From JANPBY01 sp963851405 (GTDB lineage: Bacteria > Actinomycetota > Actinomycetes > DATJPE01): a stretch of 64,000 bases of DNA. This document shows, in pieces, positions 8,208 through 16,918 of the stretch. A program made the position numbers and the translations under genes. The notes beneath the pieces are model-generated. The model did no database searches and was not told where the DNA came from. It saw only the letters and a program-made list of their open reading frames with translations. The DNA is taken from positions 124,001 to 188,000 of the forward strand of contig CAWKPB010000005.1 of the NCBI GenBank assembly GCA_963851405.1. Direction: 5' to 3'. How positions within the stretch are numbered: position 1 is the stretch's first letter; the number at the start of each line of letters is the position of its first letter.

Positions 8208-9106
8208 AGACGCTTCTGATAGTGATTCCGGATGAAGATCGCCAGGGCGTTCAGCGCCAGCAGAAGGATGAGCAGGAACACGATGGTCGCGGCGGCGAGT
8301 TGTTGGAACTCCTCACGGGGTTGGCTGATCCAGTTGTAGATCTGGATCGGCAGCACCGTGTAGCCCGAGTCCAGCCCCGTGGGGTTGTAGGTGATGAAGG
8401 CCAGGCCGCCGAGCAGCAGGAGGGGCGCGGCCTCACCGATCGCGCGAGACAGGGCAAGGATCTGGCCGGTGGCGATCCCGGGGACGGCGGCGGGCAAGAC
8501 CTGCTTCCAGATCGTCTGCCAACGCGTGGCCCCCAGGGCGAGCGATCCGAATCGGATCGACTGTGGCACGGCTCGGATCGCCTCACGCGTAGCAATAATG
8601 ACCGTCGGGAGGATGAGGAGGCTGAGTGTGAGGGCCGCGGAAATGATGGTGAAGCCCAAACCGAGATAGCGAACGATGAAGGCCAGTCCGAGGATGCCGA
8701 AGACGATGGACGGCACGGCCGCAAGGTTCTGGATGCTGACCTCGATCAGGTTGTTGATTCGCTTGGTCTTGTCCGCGTACTCCTCCAGATAAATCGCCGC
8801 CGCGATCCCGGTTGGAACCGAGACGACGGCCGCTGTCCCGACCACCCAAAGGGTCCCAGTGATCGCCGACTGCGCCCCTGCTTGCTCGGGTCGACGCAGA
8901 GTCGGCATGTTCATCCAGATACGTGAGTCCAAACGAGGCCAGCCCTTAATGATCAAGAAGCTCAAGAGGGTGACGAGGAAGGCCAAGGAGATGACCAGCG
9001 CGGCCAGTAGTAGCCAGCGGAAGACTTTGTCGCCGAGGGGCTCTCCAGAGCCACGCAGGTCGATCTCAGGAGCTGGGCCCGGACGCTCCAGCGTGCTGGC
9101 GGTCAT
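8204..9106 (-). CDS. pstA: Phosphate ABC transporter permease PstA
   Basis: Inner-membrane permease of the phosphate importer, 300 residues. It has the first membrane helix at about 32-55, then the BPD_transp_1 region with AIYLEEYADKT, IQNLAAVPSIVFGILGLAF and the EAA-type loop LGATRWQTIWKQVLPAAVPGI. The ATG overlaps the pstC stop (ATGA), so pstC, pstA and pstB are probably translated as a coupled set. Expression should follow the PHO box upstream of pstS. Confidence 0.95.
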   Translation of the reverse strand: MTASTLERPGPAPEIDLRGSGEPLGDKVFRWLLLAALVISLAFLVTLLSFLIIKGWPRLDSRIWMNMPTLRRPEQAGAQSAITGTLWVVGTAAVVSVPTGIAAAIYLEEYADKTKRINNLIEVSIQNLAAVPSIVFGILGLAFIVRYLGLGFTIISAALTLSLLILPTVIIATREAIRAVPQSIRFGSLALGATRWQTIWKQVLPAAVPGIATGQILALSRAIGEAAPLLLLGGLAFITYNPTGLDSGYTVLPIQIYNWISQPREEFQQLAAATIVFLLILLLALNALAIFIRNHYQKRL

Positions 9107-10053
9107 TCGTACACCTCGCGGTAGCGGCGGACCAGTCGGATTGAGACGATGTTCATCACGAAGGTAGAGACGAACAGAAGCAGTCCGACCGCGAAGATCG
9201 TGTCGTAGGTGATGGACCCGGTGGATGCGTCGCCCTGGGCGATCTGGGCAATGAAACCGGTCATGGTCTGCATGCCCTCAAGCACGTTCCAGGTCATGTT
9301 CGGTCGGTTGCCCGAGGCGATCGCCACGATCATGGTCTCACCTATGGCGCGCGAGATGCCCAAGACGCACGCGGCCACGATCCCGCTCAGTGCCGCCGGG
9401 ATCACGACACGCGTGCTGACCTGGCGCTTGGTGCTGCCCAACGCGTAGCCGCCGTTGCGCAGCGCCTGCGGAACCGCGGCCATCGCGTCTTCGGACAACG
9501 AGGCGACCGTCGGAACGATCATGATCCCCATGACGAGCCCGGCCGAGAGGGCGTTGAAGATCTCCGGAAGTCTGCCGTCGAAGAGCGGAGATAGCACGCC
9601 CCGAAGGACGGGCGTCAGAAACTCCAAGGCGAAGAAGCCGAACACGACGGTGGGAATGCCGGCCAGGATCTCGAGCATCGGCTTGACGGTCTTTCGGACC
9701 CGTCCGTACGCGTACTCGCTCAGGTACAGCGCTGAGGCGACGCCCAGCGGGACGGCTACGAGCAAAGCGACGGCGGAGATCAGCAGAGTGGCTGTCACCA
9801 GTGGCAGCACGCCGAACGACGCGTCAGCGAACGTGGGCGACCAGTCCGTGCCGAAGAAGAACTCCCGGGGACTGACGAGCTGGAAAAAGTCCCATGTGGG
9901 CTGGAGGAAGGACAGGAAGATCAAGGCGGTCGTGACGACCGCGACGAGCGCAGCGGCGATCAGGGCGACCTTGATCACTGCTTCGCCCGGGCGACGCCGA
10001 GACTGCCGCAGGGAGGTCCCCGCGGCAGTCTCGAGCGACGGTGTCGTGCTCAA
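9103..10053 (-). CDS. pstC: Phosphate ABC transporter permease PstC
   Basis: Partner permease to PstA, 316 residues, with several membrane segments, the SALYLSEYAYGRVRKTVKPMLE stretch split around the channel and an EAA-type loop (LGSTKRQVSTRVVIPAALSGI). The frame opens with TTG at 10053, two bases after the pstS stop; no better ATG or GTG lies before the first membrane helix, so TTG is accepted with some doubt. It sits between pstS and pstA on the same strand. Confidence 0.93.
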   Translation of the reverse strand: MSTTPSLETAAGTSLRQSRRRPGEAVIKVALIAAALVAVVTTALIFLSFLQPTWDFFQLVSPREFFFGTDWSPTFADASFGVLPLVTATLLISAVALLVAVPLGVASALYLSEYAYGRVRKTVKPMLEILAGIPTVVFGFFALEFLTPVLRGVLSPLFDGRLPEIFNALSAGLVMGIMIVPTVASLSEDAMAAVPQALRNGGYALGSTKRQVSTRVVIPAALSGIVAACVLGISRAIGETMIVAIASGNRPNMTWNVLEGMQTMTGFIAQIAQGDASTGSITYDTIFAVGLLLFVSTFVMNIVSIRLVRRYREVYE

Positions 10054-10055
10054 GG

Positions 10056-11030
10056 TCAGGCGTTCGCTTCTTGGAAGGCGGCGAACGAGGCCTCGAGTTC
10101 CGCTTGCTGCTCGGCGTTGAGGGGGATGAACAACGCCTCCTCAGCGATCTGCTGGTTGTTCTGCACGTAGTACTCGACGAACGCCAGTACCTGCGCTTGG
10201 TCGAGCGCTTGTCCGCTCGGGTAGATGAACAGCGGACGCGACAGCGGCGCATACGTTCCGTCCTGCGCGGCCTCGGGGCTGGGGCTCACGCACCCGCTGC
10301 CGTTGTCGATCTGCACGGCCGTGAGGCTATCGGCGTTCTCCTCGTAATACGAGAAGCCGAAGTAGCCCATGCCGCCGGGACTGCCCTGGACGCCCTGCAC
10401 GATGACGTTGTCATCCTCCGAGGGGCTGAAGTCGGTGCGGGAAGCGCCTTCCTCACCGTTGATCGCGTCGGTGAAGTAGTCAAAAGTTCCCGAGTCCGTG
10501 CCTGGCCCGAAGAGGACCAGTTTCTCGTCCGGGAACGCCGGGTCAATCTGGTTCCAGTTGTTGACCTGGGAGTCCGGCTCCCAGATGGCCTTGAGCTGAT
10601 CTGTGGTCAAGCAGGTGGCCCAGGTGTTTTCCTTGTTGACGACGACGGTCAGCGCGTCGAGGGCGACGGTGAACTCCTCGTACGTGATGCCGCCCGCCTC
10701 ACAGGCTGCTGCCTCGTCGTCCTCGATGGGTCGTGAGGCATCACTGATGTCGGTCTCGCCGTTGCAGAACTTCTCGAAGCCGCCACCGGTACCTGAGGTT
10801 CCTACGGTGACTTGGACTCCCGAATTGGCCTCTTGGAAGAGTTCGGCTGCGATCGTGCTGAGCGGGGCCACCGTGCTAGAGCCGTCGATGCGAACGGCAC
10901 CGGACAGGTCGCTGCCTCCGCTGGTCGAGTCTGTGGTCGTGCCGCTGTCTGAGCTGCAGGCGGCAAGTCCGAGGGCGATGACTGCGGCCATCGCGACTGG
11001 GGCCGCCCGGCGCAAGTGGGTGCGCTTCAC
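10056..11030 (-). CDS. pstS: Phosphate-binding lipoprotein PstS
   Basis: Extracytoplasmic phosphate receptor for the Pst importer, 324 residues. An N-terminal lipoprotein signal ends in LAAC at residues 22-25, followed by a Ser/Thr/Gly linker. The phosphate-binding motifs RIDGSSTVAPLS, GTSGTGGGFEKFC and FGPGTDSGTFDYFTDAI are intact. The GTG start at 11030 is preceded by AGAGG about ten bases upstream. It is the first gene of pstSCAB and lies downstream of a PHO box at 11121-11142. A phoU gene is not attached here; it lies at 34.1 kb. Confidence 0.95.
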   Translation of the reverse strand: MKRTHLRRAAPVAMAAVIALGLAACSSDSGTTTDSTSGGSDLSGAVRIDGSSTVAPLSTIAAELFQEANSGVQVTVGTSGTGGGFEKFCNGETDISDASRPIEDDEAAACEAGGITYEEFTVALDALTVVVNKENTWATCLTTDQLKAIWEPDSQVNNWNQIDPAFPDEKLVLFGPGTDSGTFDYFTDAINGEEGASRTDFSPSEDDNVIVQGVQGSPGGMGYFGFSYYEENADSLTAVQIDNGSGCVSPSPEAAQDGTYAPLSRPLFIYPSGQALDQAQVLAFVEYYVQNNQQIAEEALFIPLNAEQQAELEASFAAFQEANA

Positions 11031-11120
11031 AGTTCTTGGACCTCTCTGTTGGGCCGGTTTCGGCCGATTCAGGTGCGTACGCCTGTGACGCTAGGCAGCG
11101 AAGATGACACGCGGTGCCGT

Positions 11121-11142
11121 CGCCGATTAACGGGGGGTGAAC
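11121..11142 (-). promoter_or_regulatory. PHO box upstream of pstSCAB
   Basis: Two 11-base direct units on the minus strand, GTTCACCCCCC (11142-11132) then GTTAATCGGCG (11131-11121), match the PhoP/RegX3 PHO-box pattern known in actinobacteria. They lie about 91 bases before the pstS start. A possible -10 TAGCGT is at 11093-11088. RegX3 encoded at 36.1 kb is the likely binder. Confidence 0.65.
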
Positions 11143-11233
11143 GTCTTGCGGCCGGCGAAGAAGCCCTCGGTGCGGCTCAGCGGGCTGGCTTGTCATCGTC
11201 GGACGGCCCCGCCAGCAGGGCCAGTGTCGCGGC

Positions 11234-12157
11234 TCAGCGGGGTAGGTCGTGGCGCTCGACGGCGAAGACGTCGCCACGGAGGTGGTGAATCACGATCAAC
11301 GAAGCCGGGGGGAGCCCCTCTCCGATCAGGCTCGAAGTGGCCGCATCGCCTACGGCTGCCTGGAGGATCGCGGGGATCACCGGTCGGTGGGAGCACAACA
11401 CCGCGCGGCCCCCTTCCGCAAGGAGGGCTGCGGTTCGTCTAGCGGCGCCACTCGGCTTTTGTCGGTGACCGCGTTCGGACACGCGAGGCTCAAGGCTGAC
11501 GTCGAGGTGCTTGGCCAAGGCGTACGGCTCAACGGTGGCGAGGCAGCGGGCAGTGTTCGAGGAGTGAATCGAGTCGACTCCGTAAGCACTGAGCACGGGA
11601 ACCAGGGCCTCCGCGTCGGAGTCCCCCCGCTCGTGCAGCGGTCGATCCGCGTCGGCCCCGCGCCAGTGGCGGCGCTTCATGGCCCGCGCGTGCCGAAGGA
11701 CAATGAGCAGATCCGGCTCGGCGTCCTCGCATCGTTCGATCAGGGCGACCAGTGCGCGTACCACTTCGCAGTCCTGCGGATATGACAGCAGGAGGGGCGC
11801 GTCCGACGCCCTGATCCAGCGGACCTCGTCGATTTCCTGATTGGGAGTGAACCGGGCGCTTTTAGCCCGCTCCGGCTGCACAGCTGCGGCCCAGTACCGA
11901 ACCTCTTTCGGGATTCCCTCCACCGAGTAGCTCAGGGCAGGTAGCGGGGGACCGAGCGTCACTCGGATGCCGGTCTCTTCCTCGACCTCGCGCACAGCTG
12001 CTGCGGGCCAGGACTCGCCGTGGTCGAGCTTCCCTTTCGGCAGGCTCCAATCCTGGCGCATGGCCCGGTGGACGACCGCGATCTCGATCGCGCCCGATCC
12101 AGGGTCTCGGCGCCACGGCACGCATCCAGCGGCCTCGATGGTCTTCGCCCGGCTCAT
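11234..12157 (-). CDS. Nudix hydrolase with C-terminal histidine phosphatase domain (MutT1-like)
   Basis: The first half has a complete Nudix box (G-x5-E-x7-REVEEETGI, about residues 44-66) and the second half starts a SixA-like histidine phosphatase domain with LRHARAMKRRHW. This domain pair is that of mycobacterial MutT1, which hydrolyses 8-oxo-dGTP and diadenosine polyphosphates. Its ATG at 12157 overlaps the CYTH-CHAD stop (ATGA); an ORF start further upstream lies inside that neighbour. Placement behind ppk and a CHAD gene suggests a nucleotide or polyphosphate-linked role. The exact substrate is inferred. Confidence 0.85.
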   Translation of the reverse strand: MSRAKTIEAAGCVPWRRDPGSGAIEIAVVHRAMRQDWSLPKGKLDHGESWPAAAVREVEEETGIRVTLGPPLPALSYSVEGIPKEVRYWAAAVQPERAKSARFTPNQEIDEVRWIRASDAPLLLSYPQDCEVVRALVALIERCEDAEPDLLIVLRHARAMKRRHWRGADADRPLHERGDSDAEALVPVLSAYGVDSIHSSNTARCLATVEPYALAKHLDVSLEPRVSERGHRQKPSGAARRTAALLAEGGRAVLCSHRPVIPAILQAAVGDAATSSLIGEGLPPASLIVIHHLRGDVFAVERHDLPR

Positions 12158-13710
12158 CGGGGATGCCCTAGCCAGCGCCTCCAGTGGTGCCGGGAGATCT
12201 CCGGCCAAGCCTCAACGAAGGCGATCCTCGTTTCCTGCACGGCTGCGCGCTCCGTTCCGTGAAGAAGCCCGAGCACGAAACCGGTGGGGCCAGCGATTCT
12301 GGGTCGGTCAGCAAGGCGGCGCACGGTGGCGGCCGCTAGGGCCGCGTCCTGGTGCTCGCCCAGGAGCTCGGTCACCAACTCGACTTGCTCCGCTAGCCGG
12401 CGGGCTGGCTTTCCGAAAACGGGGACCACAGCCTCACAGGCATAACGGGCCCGCTTCGCGGAGATGCGAGTCCGGTGCCAGTCGTGATCGGGTCCGTCTA
12501 TCTCGAGCTTGTTCACGTCGCGGGCCAATCGTCGCCACGCGTGGTCCACCAGAGGCGGCAGCATCTGCTCGCAGGATTGCTCCGCCGCCTCCGTCGTCGG
12601 CAGCTCCCGACAGATAAGGACGAGTGAATCCAGCAGTGCGAGGTACCGGTCTGACTTGAGAGCGGCGAGAACTCGAGTGCGCGCGCCGGACATGTCCTTC
12701 GCGAAGGAACCGCGGACCAGGCGCTTGGTCGACGTCACGTCGACTTGAAGGGCCTGGTCGGCCAACAGCTCGTCCAGGTCGTTCAGCAAACGGTCGCGCA
12801 GCACTTCGCCATCTCGGGCCTCGCCCAACACCGCGGCGAGCCAGGCGAGTTCGCCGCGCAGCGGGGTGGTCCGATCTGCCTCGAGAAGGGGCCCGAAGAC
12901 CTTCAGCCCGCTGCGGAGCCGTCGTGCGGCCACCCTCATCTGGTGAACGGAATCCTCAAGATCACGGCGTACCGCCACGTCGTTGCGAAGCAGCGCACGT
13001 GTGTTGAGTGCGACGTGGGCCGCCACGCCCATGCGGGCAGGGTCGTTGCGCCGCACGCGACCCGGGATCTCCACGTCAGCGGGTGCGCTGGCTAGCGGCC
13101 CCAGAGCGCGCCCGACTTTGGACAAGGTGCCTCCGGGTACGGCTCCGGCGCTGACCAGGACGGCACCGATCTCGTCCAGCAGGTCGGGCCCGGCAGAAGG
13201 CGACAACGCGCCGCTGAGCTCGATCTCCAGTTCGCGGAACCGGGCCACGGCGCGATCCCCATCGAGCACCGACACCGAGTCGTCGGTGAGGCTGGCGACG
13301 TCAGTGTCGTTCGAATCGATGACGGGATATTCGTTGCGCTCGGTGCGCAAGGTGGCAACCGCCTCGAGCGGGCAGGATCGGGCGAGCGCAAGAACGAGAT
13401 CGGCGAGTTCCTCGGGTGGGGACTCCTGGCCGGCCGCAAGGGGCAGGACGAGTTCTTCGCGGGCCTCGCCGCCCAACGGCAACTTGAGGTGCCATCCCTC
13501 GTCCGCCCCGCCCGTGCGACGCCTCAGGGTGACCCGAGACCGGGCCAGCCGGAGGTCAGGGGTGTCGAAATAGACCGCCGCAAGGGCCATGGATCTTGGT
13601 GCGCCGAGGCGGTGCCCCTTAGGGAGATCGAACGGAGGCAATCGGAACAGCCCGTGCACGCGGTACTTCCGCTCCACTTCAACGGAAGCCTTCGGCCCCC
13701 CGTCGATCAC
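12154..13710 (-). CDS. CYTH and CHAD domain protein
   Basis: The 518-residue protein has an N-terminal CYTH triphosphate tunnel domain (VEVERKYRV at about 10-18, then YFDTPDLRLARSRVTLRRR) and a C-terminal CHAD helical domain rich in His/Arg (DSVHQMRVAARRLRSGLKVFGP). CYTH domains hydrolyse triphosphates and CHAD domains bind polyphosphate. It starts at GTG, five bases after ppk, and overlaps the Nudix gene downstream, so it belongs to a polyphosphate operon. A role in holding or trimming polyphosphate made by Ppk is likely but inferred. Confidence 0.88.
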   Translation of the reverse strand: MIDGGPKASVEVERKYRVHGLFRLPPFDLPKGHRLGAPRSMALAAVYFDTPDLRLARSRVTLRRRTGGADEGWHLKLPLGGEAREELVLPLAAGQESPPEELADLVLALARSCPLEAVATLRTERNEYPVIDSNDTDVASLTDDSVSVLDGDRAVARFRELEIELSGALSPSAGPDLLDEIGAVLVSAGAVPGGTLSKVGRALGPLASAPADVEIPGRVRRNDPARMGVAAHVALNTRALLRNDVAVRRDLEDSVHQMRVAARRLRSGLKVFGPLLEADRTTPLRGELAWLAAVLGEARDGEVLRDRLLNDLDELLADQALQVDVTSTKRLVRGSFAKDMSGARTRVLAALKSDRYLALLDSLVLICRELPTTEAAEQSCEQMLPPLVDHAWRRLARDVNKLEIDGPDHDWHRTRISAKRARYACEAVVPVFGKPARRLAEQVELVTELLGEHQDAALAAATVRRLADRPRIAGPTGFVLGLLHGTERAAVQETRIAFVEAWPEISRHHWRRWLGHPR

Positions 13711-13715
13711 GCGAG

Positions 13716-15848
13716 TCAGCCTCCGACTCGGCGCTGCGTGGCCGAGATCAGGTAGCTCTGCATGTCCGCGAGCCGCTCCCCTTCAGCGGACCGCGTATGG
13801 GCCTCCCACGAATCGTCGCGGTGGAGATGCCAGGACGCGGTCTCATCATTGAAGCCCAGTTCGAATAGCTTCTGGACGGTCTCGACGTGCTCGGGTGCGG
13901 TGAGTTGGACGAGAGCCTCCACCCGGCGATCGAGGTTGCGGTGCATCAGGTCCGCGCTCCCGATCCACACTTCATGATCGCCAGCATTGGTGAAGGAGAA
14001 GATCCGCGAATGCTCTAGGAATCGGCCGAGCACGCTGCGCACAACCATGGTCTCCGACAAACCAGGGATTCCAGCGCGCACGGCGCAGATTCCGCGGACC
14101 CAGACTCCAACGGGGACACCGGCCTGCGAGGCACGGTAGAGCGAGTCGATGATCCCTTCGTCGACGATGGAGTTGATCTTGATCTGGATGCCGGCGGGCT
14201 GGCCATTCTTGTGGTTTTGGACCTCGCGTTGGATGCGTTGCACGAGGCCATCGCGAATCGAGTGCGGGGCGACCAGGAGTCGGGAGTACTCGGTGTTCAT
14301 CGAATACCCGGACAACACGTTGAACAGATTGCTGACGTCCTCGCCGACCGCAGGATCAGCGGTTAAAAGACCGAGGTCCTCATAGAGTCGCGCGGTGCGC
14401 GGATGGTAGTTGCCGGTTCCGATGTGTGCGTAGCGATGGATCCGATCTCCCTCTTGGCGAACCACCAGGGACAGCTTGCAGTGCGTCTTCAGGCCGACTA
14501 GGCCGTACACGACATGACACCCTGCCTGTTCGAGCTTGCGGGCCCGCTTGATGTTGGCTTGCTCATCAAAGCGGGCCTTGATCTCCACGAGGACGAGGAC
14601 CTGCTTGCCCGCCTCCGCGGCCTCAATGAGGGCATCCACGATGGGTGAGTCACCGCTCGTGCGATAGAGCGTCTGTTTGATGGCCAGGACCTGTGGGTCG
14701 GCAGCCGCCTGCTCGAGAAACGCCTGCACACTCGTGGAGAACGAGTCGTACGGGTGGTGCAGAAGGATGTCCTTCTGCCGCATCGCGGCCAGGATGTCGA
14801 CCTCGTCTGCGCTCTCCACCCCGGACAGGTCCGGGTGCCGGCGAGGGATGAACGCCGGGTAATCGAGGTCTGGACGCTCAACATCGGCCACGGCCATGAG
14901 GCCCGTGAGGTCCAGGGGCCCGGGGATGGCCATGACCTCGCTCTGTTCGATTCCGAGTTCTCGGACCAGGAGTTCCAGTACGTGGGGATCGATGGTGTCT
15001 TCGACCTCCAGACGTACCGGCGGGCCGAACTTTCGTCGCATGAGTTCCTTCTCCAAGGCCACGAGAAGGTTCTCCGCGTCGTCTTCTTCGACCTCCAGGT
15101 CCTCGTTGCGGGTGACCCGAAAGCTATGGCTCTGTAGGACCTCCATCCCTGGGAAGAGGTCGTCCAGGTGGGCCGCGATCACATCCTCGAGGGGGACAAA
15201 GCGGTGCCCGCCCACCCTCGCGAAGCGTCCCAACAAATGCGGAACCTTCACCCGGGCGAAGTGCTCGAGCCCGGTGGTGGGGTTACGAACGACGACGGCA
15301 AGGTTGAGCGACAACCCTGAGATATAGGGGAATGGGTGTGCGGGGTCAACGGCCAGCGGTGTGAGCACAGGGAAGATGCGGTCCCGGAAGACCGCCGCCA
15401 TCTGCAACCGGTCGGCCTCATCGAGTTCCTCCCAGCGCATGAGCTCGATGCCCTCTTTGGACAGAGCGGGCAGCACGTCGTCGTGGAAGCAGCGGACCTG
15501 GCGCAGCATCAGCACCCGGGCCTTGGCCCACAAGGCATCGAGGACTTCCCCCGGCATCAGACCGCTGGCGGCGCGTACGGCGATTCCGGTGGCGATGCGC
15601 CGCTTGAGCCCCGCCACGCGAACCATGTAGAACTCGTCCAGATTGCTGGCGAAGATGGCGAGGAAGCGCGCCCGCGCGAGCAGCGGCAGGTCAGGGTCCT
15701 CGGCCAGTTCCAAAACCCGCTGGTTGAACGCCAGCCACGAGAGCTCTCGCTCGGAAAACCGGTCGTCGGGCAGAGGTGGCAGGGCCTCCTCGGGGATAGA
15801 AACCGTGCCGGGCGTATCCAGTTCTCCCACGTTCAACCCCTGTGTCAT
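13716..15848 (-). CDS. ppk: Polyphosphate kinase 1
   Basis: Makes long-chain polyphosphate from ATP. From the ATG at 15848 the protein is 710 residues, normal for Ppk1; an upstream ORF extension of 28 residues has no family similarity. Visible family motifs are FSERELSWLAFNQRVLELA at the N-terminus, HIGTGNYHPRTARLYEDLG around the autophosphorylated His, and LMHRNLDRRVEALV with the second conserved His. It is followed at once by the CYTH-CHAD gene. mshD lies 80 bases upstream on the same strand, with a hairpin in between. Confidence 0.95.
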   Translation of the reverse strand: MTQGLNVGELDTPGTVSIPEEALPPLPDDRFSERELSWLAFNQRVLELAEDPDLPLLARARFLAIFASNLDEFYMVRVAGLKRRIATGIAVRAASGLMPGEVLDALWAKARVLMLRQVRCFHDDVLPALSKEGIELMRWEELDEADRLQMAAVFRDRIFPVLTPLAVDPAHPFPYISGLSLNLAVVVRNPTTGLEHFARVKVPHLLGRFARVGGHRFVPLEDVIAAHLDDLFPGMEVLQSHSFRVTRNEDLEVEEDDAENLLVALEKELMRRKFGPPVRLEVEDTIDPHVLELLVRELGIEQSEVMAIPGPLDLTGLMAVADVERPDLDYPAFIPRRHPDLSGVESADEVDILAAMRQKDILLHHPYDSFSTSVQAFLEQAAADPQVLAIKQTLYRTSGDSPIVDALIEAAEAGKQVLVLVEIKARFDEQANIKRARKLEQAGCHVVYGLVGLKTHCKLSLVVRQEGDRIHRYAHIGTGNYHPRTARLYEDLGLLTADPAVGEDVSNLFNVLSGYSMNTEYSRLLVAPHSIRDGLVQRIQREVQNHKNGQPAGIQIKINSIVDEGIIDSLYRASQAGVPVGVWVRGICAVRAGIPGLSETMVVRSVLGRFLEHSRIFSFTNAGDHEVWIGSADLMHRNLDRRVEALVQLTAPEHVETVQKLFELGFNDETASWHLHRDDSWEAHTRSAEGERLADMQSYLISATQRRVGG

Positions 15849-15863
15849 GGGGCCATTGTCCCA

Positions 15864-15879
15864 CCCCGCCAACGCGGGG
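15864..15879. promoter_or_regulatory. GC-rich stem-loop just upstream of ppk
   Basis: CCCCGC-CAAC-GCGGGG forms a perfect six-pair hairpin about 15 bases before the ppk ATG, between mshD and ppk. It may be a weak terminator after mshD or may tune ppk translation. No poly-U follows on either strand. Confidence 0.35.
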
Positions 15880-15928
15880 ATGACGGCATTCGCTGTCACG
15901 ACGGAACCGCGGGGCACGATCGGCGATA

Positions 15929-16909
15929 TCAAGTCGTGAACATCAGGTCCCGGTCCCAGACAGCGAAGCCAAGCTTCTCGTACAAGGCGATCGCAGCGCG
16001 GTTGTCTTCATCGACGTAGAGCATCACCTCGGGTAGACCGCAGCTGCGCAGGTGCGCCAGTCCCGCGAGCGTCACCGCCCGACCCAGGCCCGTGCCGCGC
16101 TCCTGTGGCGAGACACCAACCACGTAGACCTCCCCGATCGGGCCGTGTCCGTGGGGCGATTCCTCTGTGTGCGGGTGCGGATGCGATTGCTCAGGACCGC
16201 TGTGCGTGTGCGTGGGGCTGGAGCCGCCATGCACCTTCGTCCAGTGAAACGCAATCAGCCGTGCGCCTTCGTCGTCGACGCGCTCAGCGAGGAAGAACCC
16301 GCGCGGATCGAACCAGGGCTCCTCGAGCCTGAGCTCCAGGTCCCGCATCTCCCACTGTCCCTGTTCAGGATGGTCAGCGAATGCTTGTGCATTGAGCTCC
16401 AACCAGGCGGCCTCGTCCTGGCCCGGGATGAAGGGGCGTAGGTGGACGGCGGGTGGGAGGACCGACGCGGGCAGCGGTGCGAACAGCGATCGGCGCATCT
16501 GCCACAAGGTCCGCACGTGCGCCATGCCGAAGGCTGAGGCCAGCCGAGCTGCCGCGGGGTGGTCCCCATGCGCCCACAACCGCAGTCGCTTGTCCGGCGT
16601 GACGGCGAGCGATTCGCTCACGAGGCGTCGTCCCACGCCCTTTCCGCGCGCACGCGGGTCCACGACGAGCTCCGCACTGCTGCCCGCTACGGCGTCGGTG
16701 GGATCCACGTGCGCGTACCCCGCAAGCTCATCGCCGTCGTACACCAGGATGTGCCTCACCGTGGTGTCGCCGCCGTGGCGCAAGTGGAGCATCACATGCT
16801 CGGACATGGGGCGGGACCCGTCCGCCTCGGTAGCTCTCTCAGCCAGAACAGTGACCCGCCGGAGTTCGTCGGTGTCTAGATGGCCGACGACCTCGACCCT
16901 TGGCTCCAC
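15929..16909 (-). CDS. mshD: Mycothiol synthase MshD with a His-rich insertion
   Basis: Last step of mycothiol synthesis: acetyl transfer from acetyl-CoA to Cys-GlcN-Ins. The 326-residue protein has two GNAT halves, with VDPRARGKGVGRRLV (about 83-97) and SPQERGTGLGRAVTLAGLAHL near 267, plus the MshD-typical LIAFHWTKVH and GEVYVVGV. Between these last two, residues about 227-257 hold an extra His-rich stretch (THTHSGPEQSHPHPHTEE), which is unusual. The GTG start at 16909 is ten bases after glnR. The glnR-mshD order is as in mycobacteria. Confidence 0.92.
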   Translation of the reverse strand: MEPRVEVVGHLDTDELRRVTVLAERATEADGSRPMSEHVMLHLRHGGDTTVRHILVYDGDELAGYAHVDPTDAVAGSSAELVVDPRARGKGVGRRLVSESLAVTPDKRLRLWAHGDHPAAARLASAFGMAHVRTLWQMRRSLFAPLPASVLPPAVHLRPFIPGQDEAAWLELNAQAFADHPEQGQWEMRDLELRLEEPWFDPRGFFLAERVDDEGARLIAFHWTKVHGGSSPTHTHSGPEQSHPHPHTEESPHGHGPIGEVYVVGVSPQERGTGLGRAVTLAGLAHLRSCGLPEVMLYVDEDNRAAIALYEKLGFAVWDRDLMFTT

Positions 16910-16918
16910 AGGTCGACC

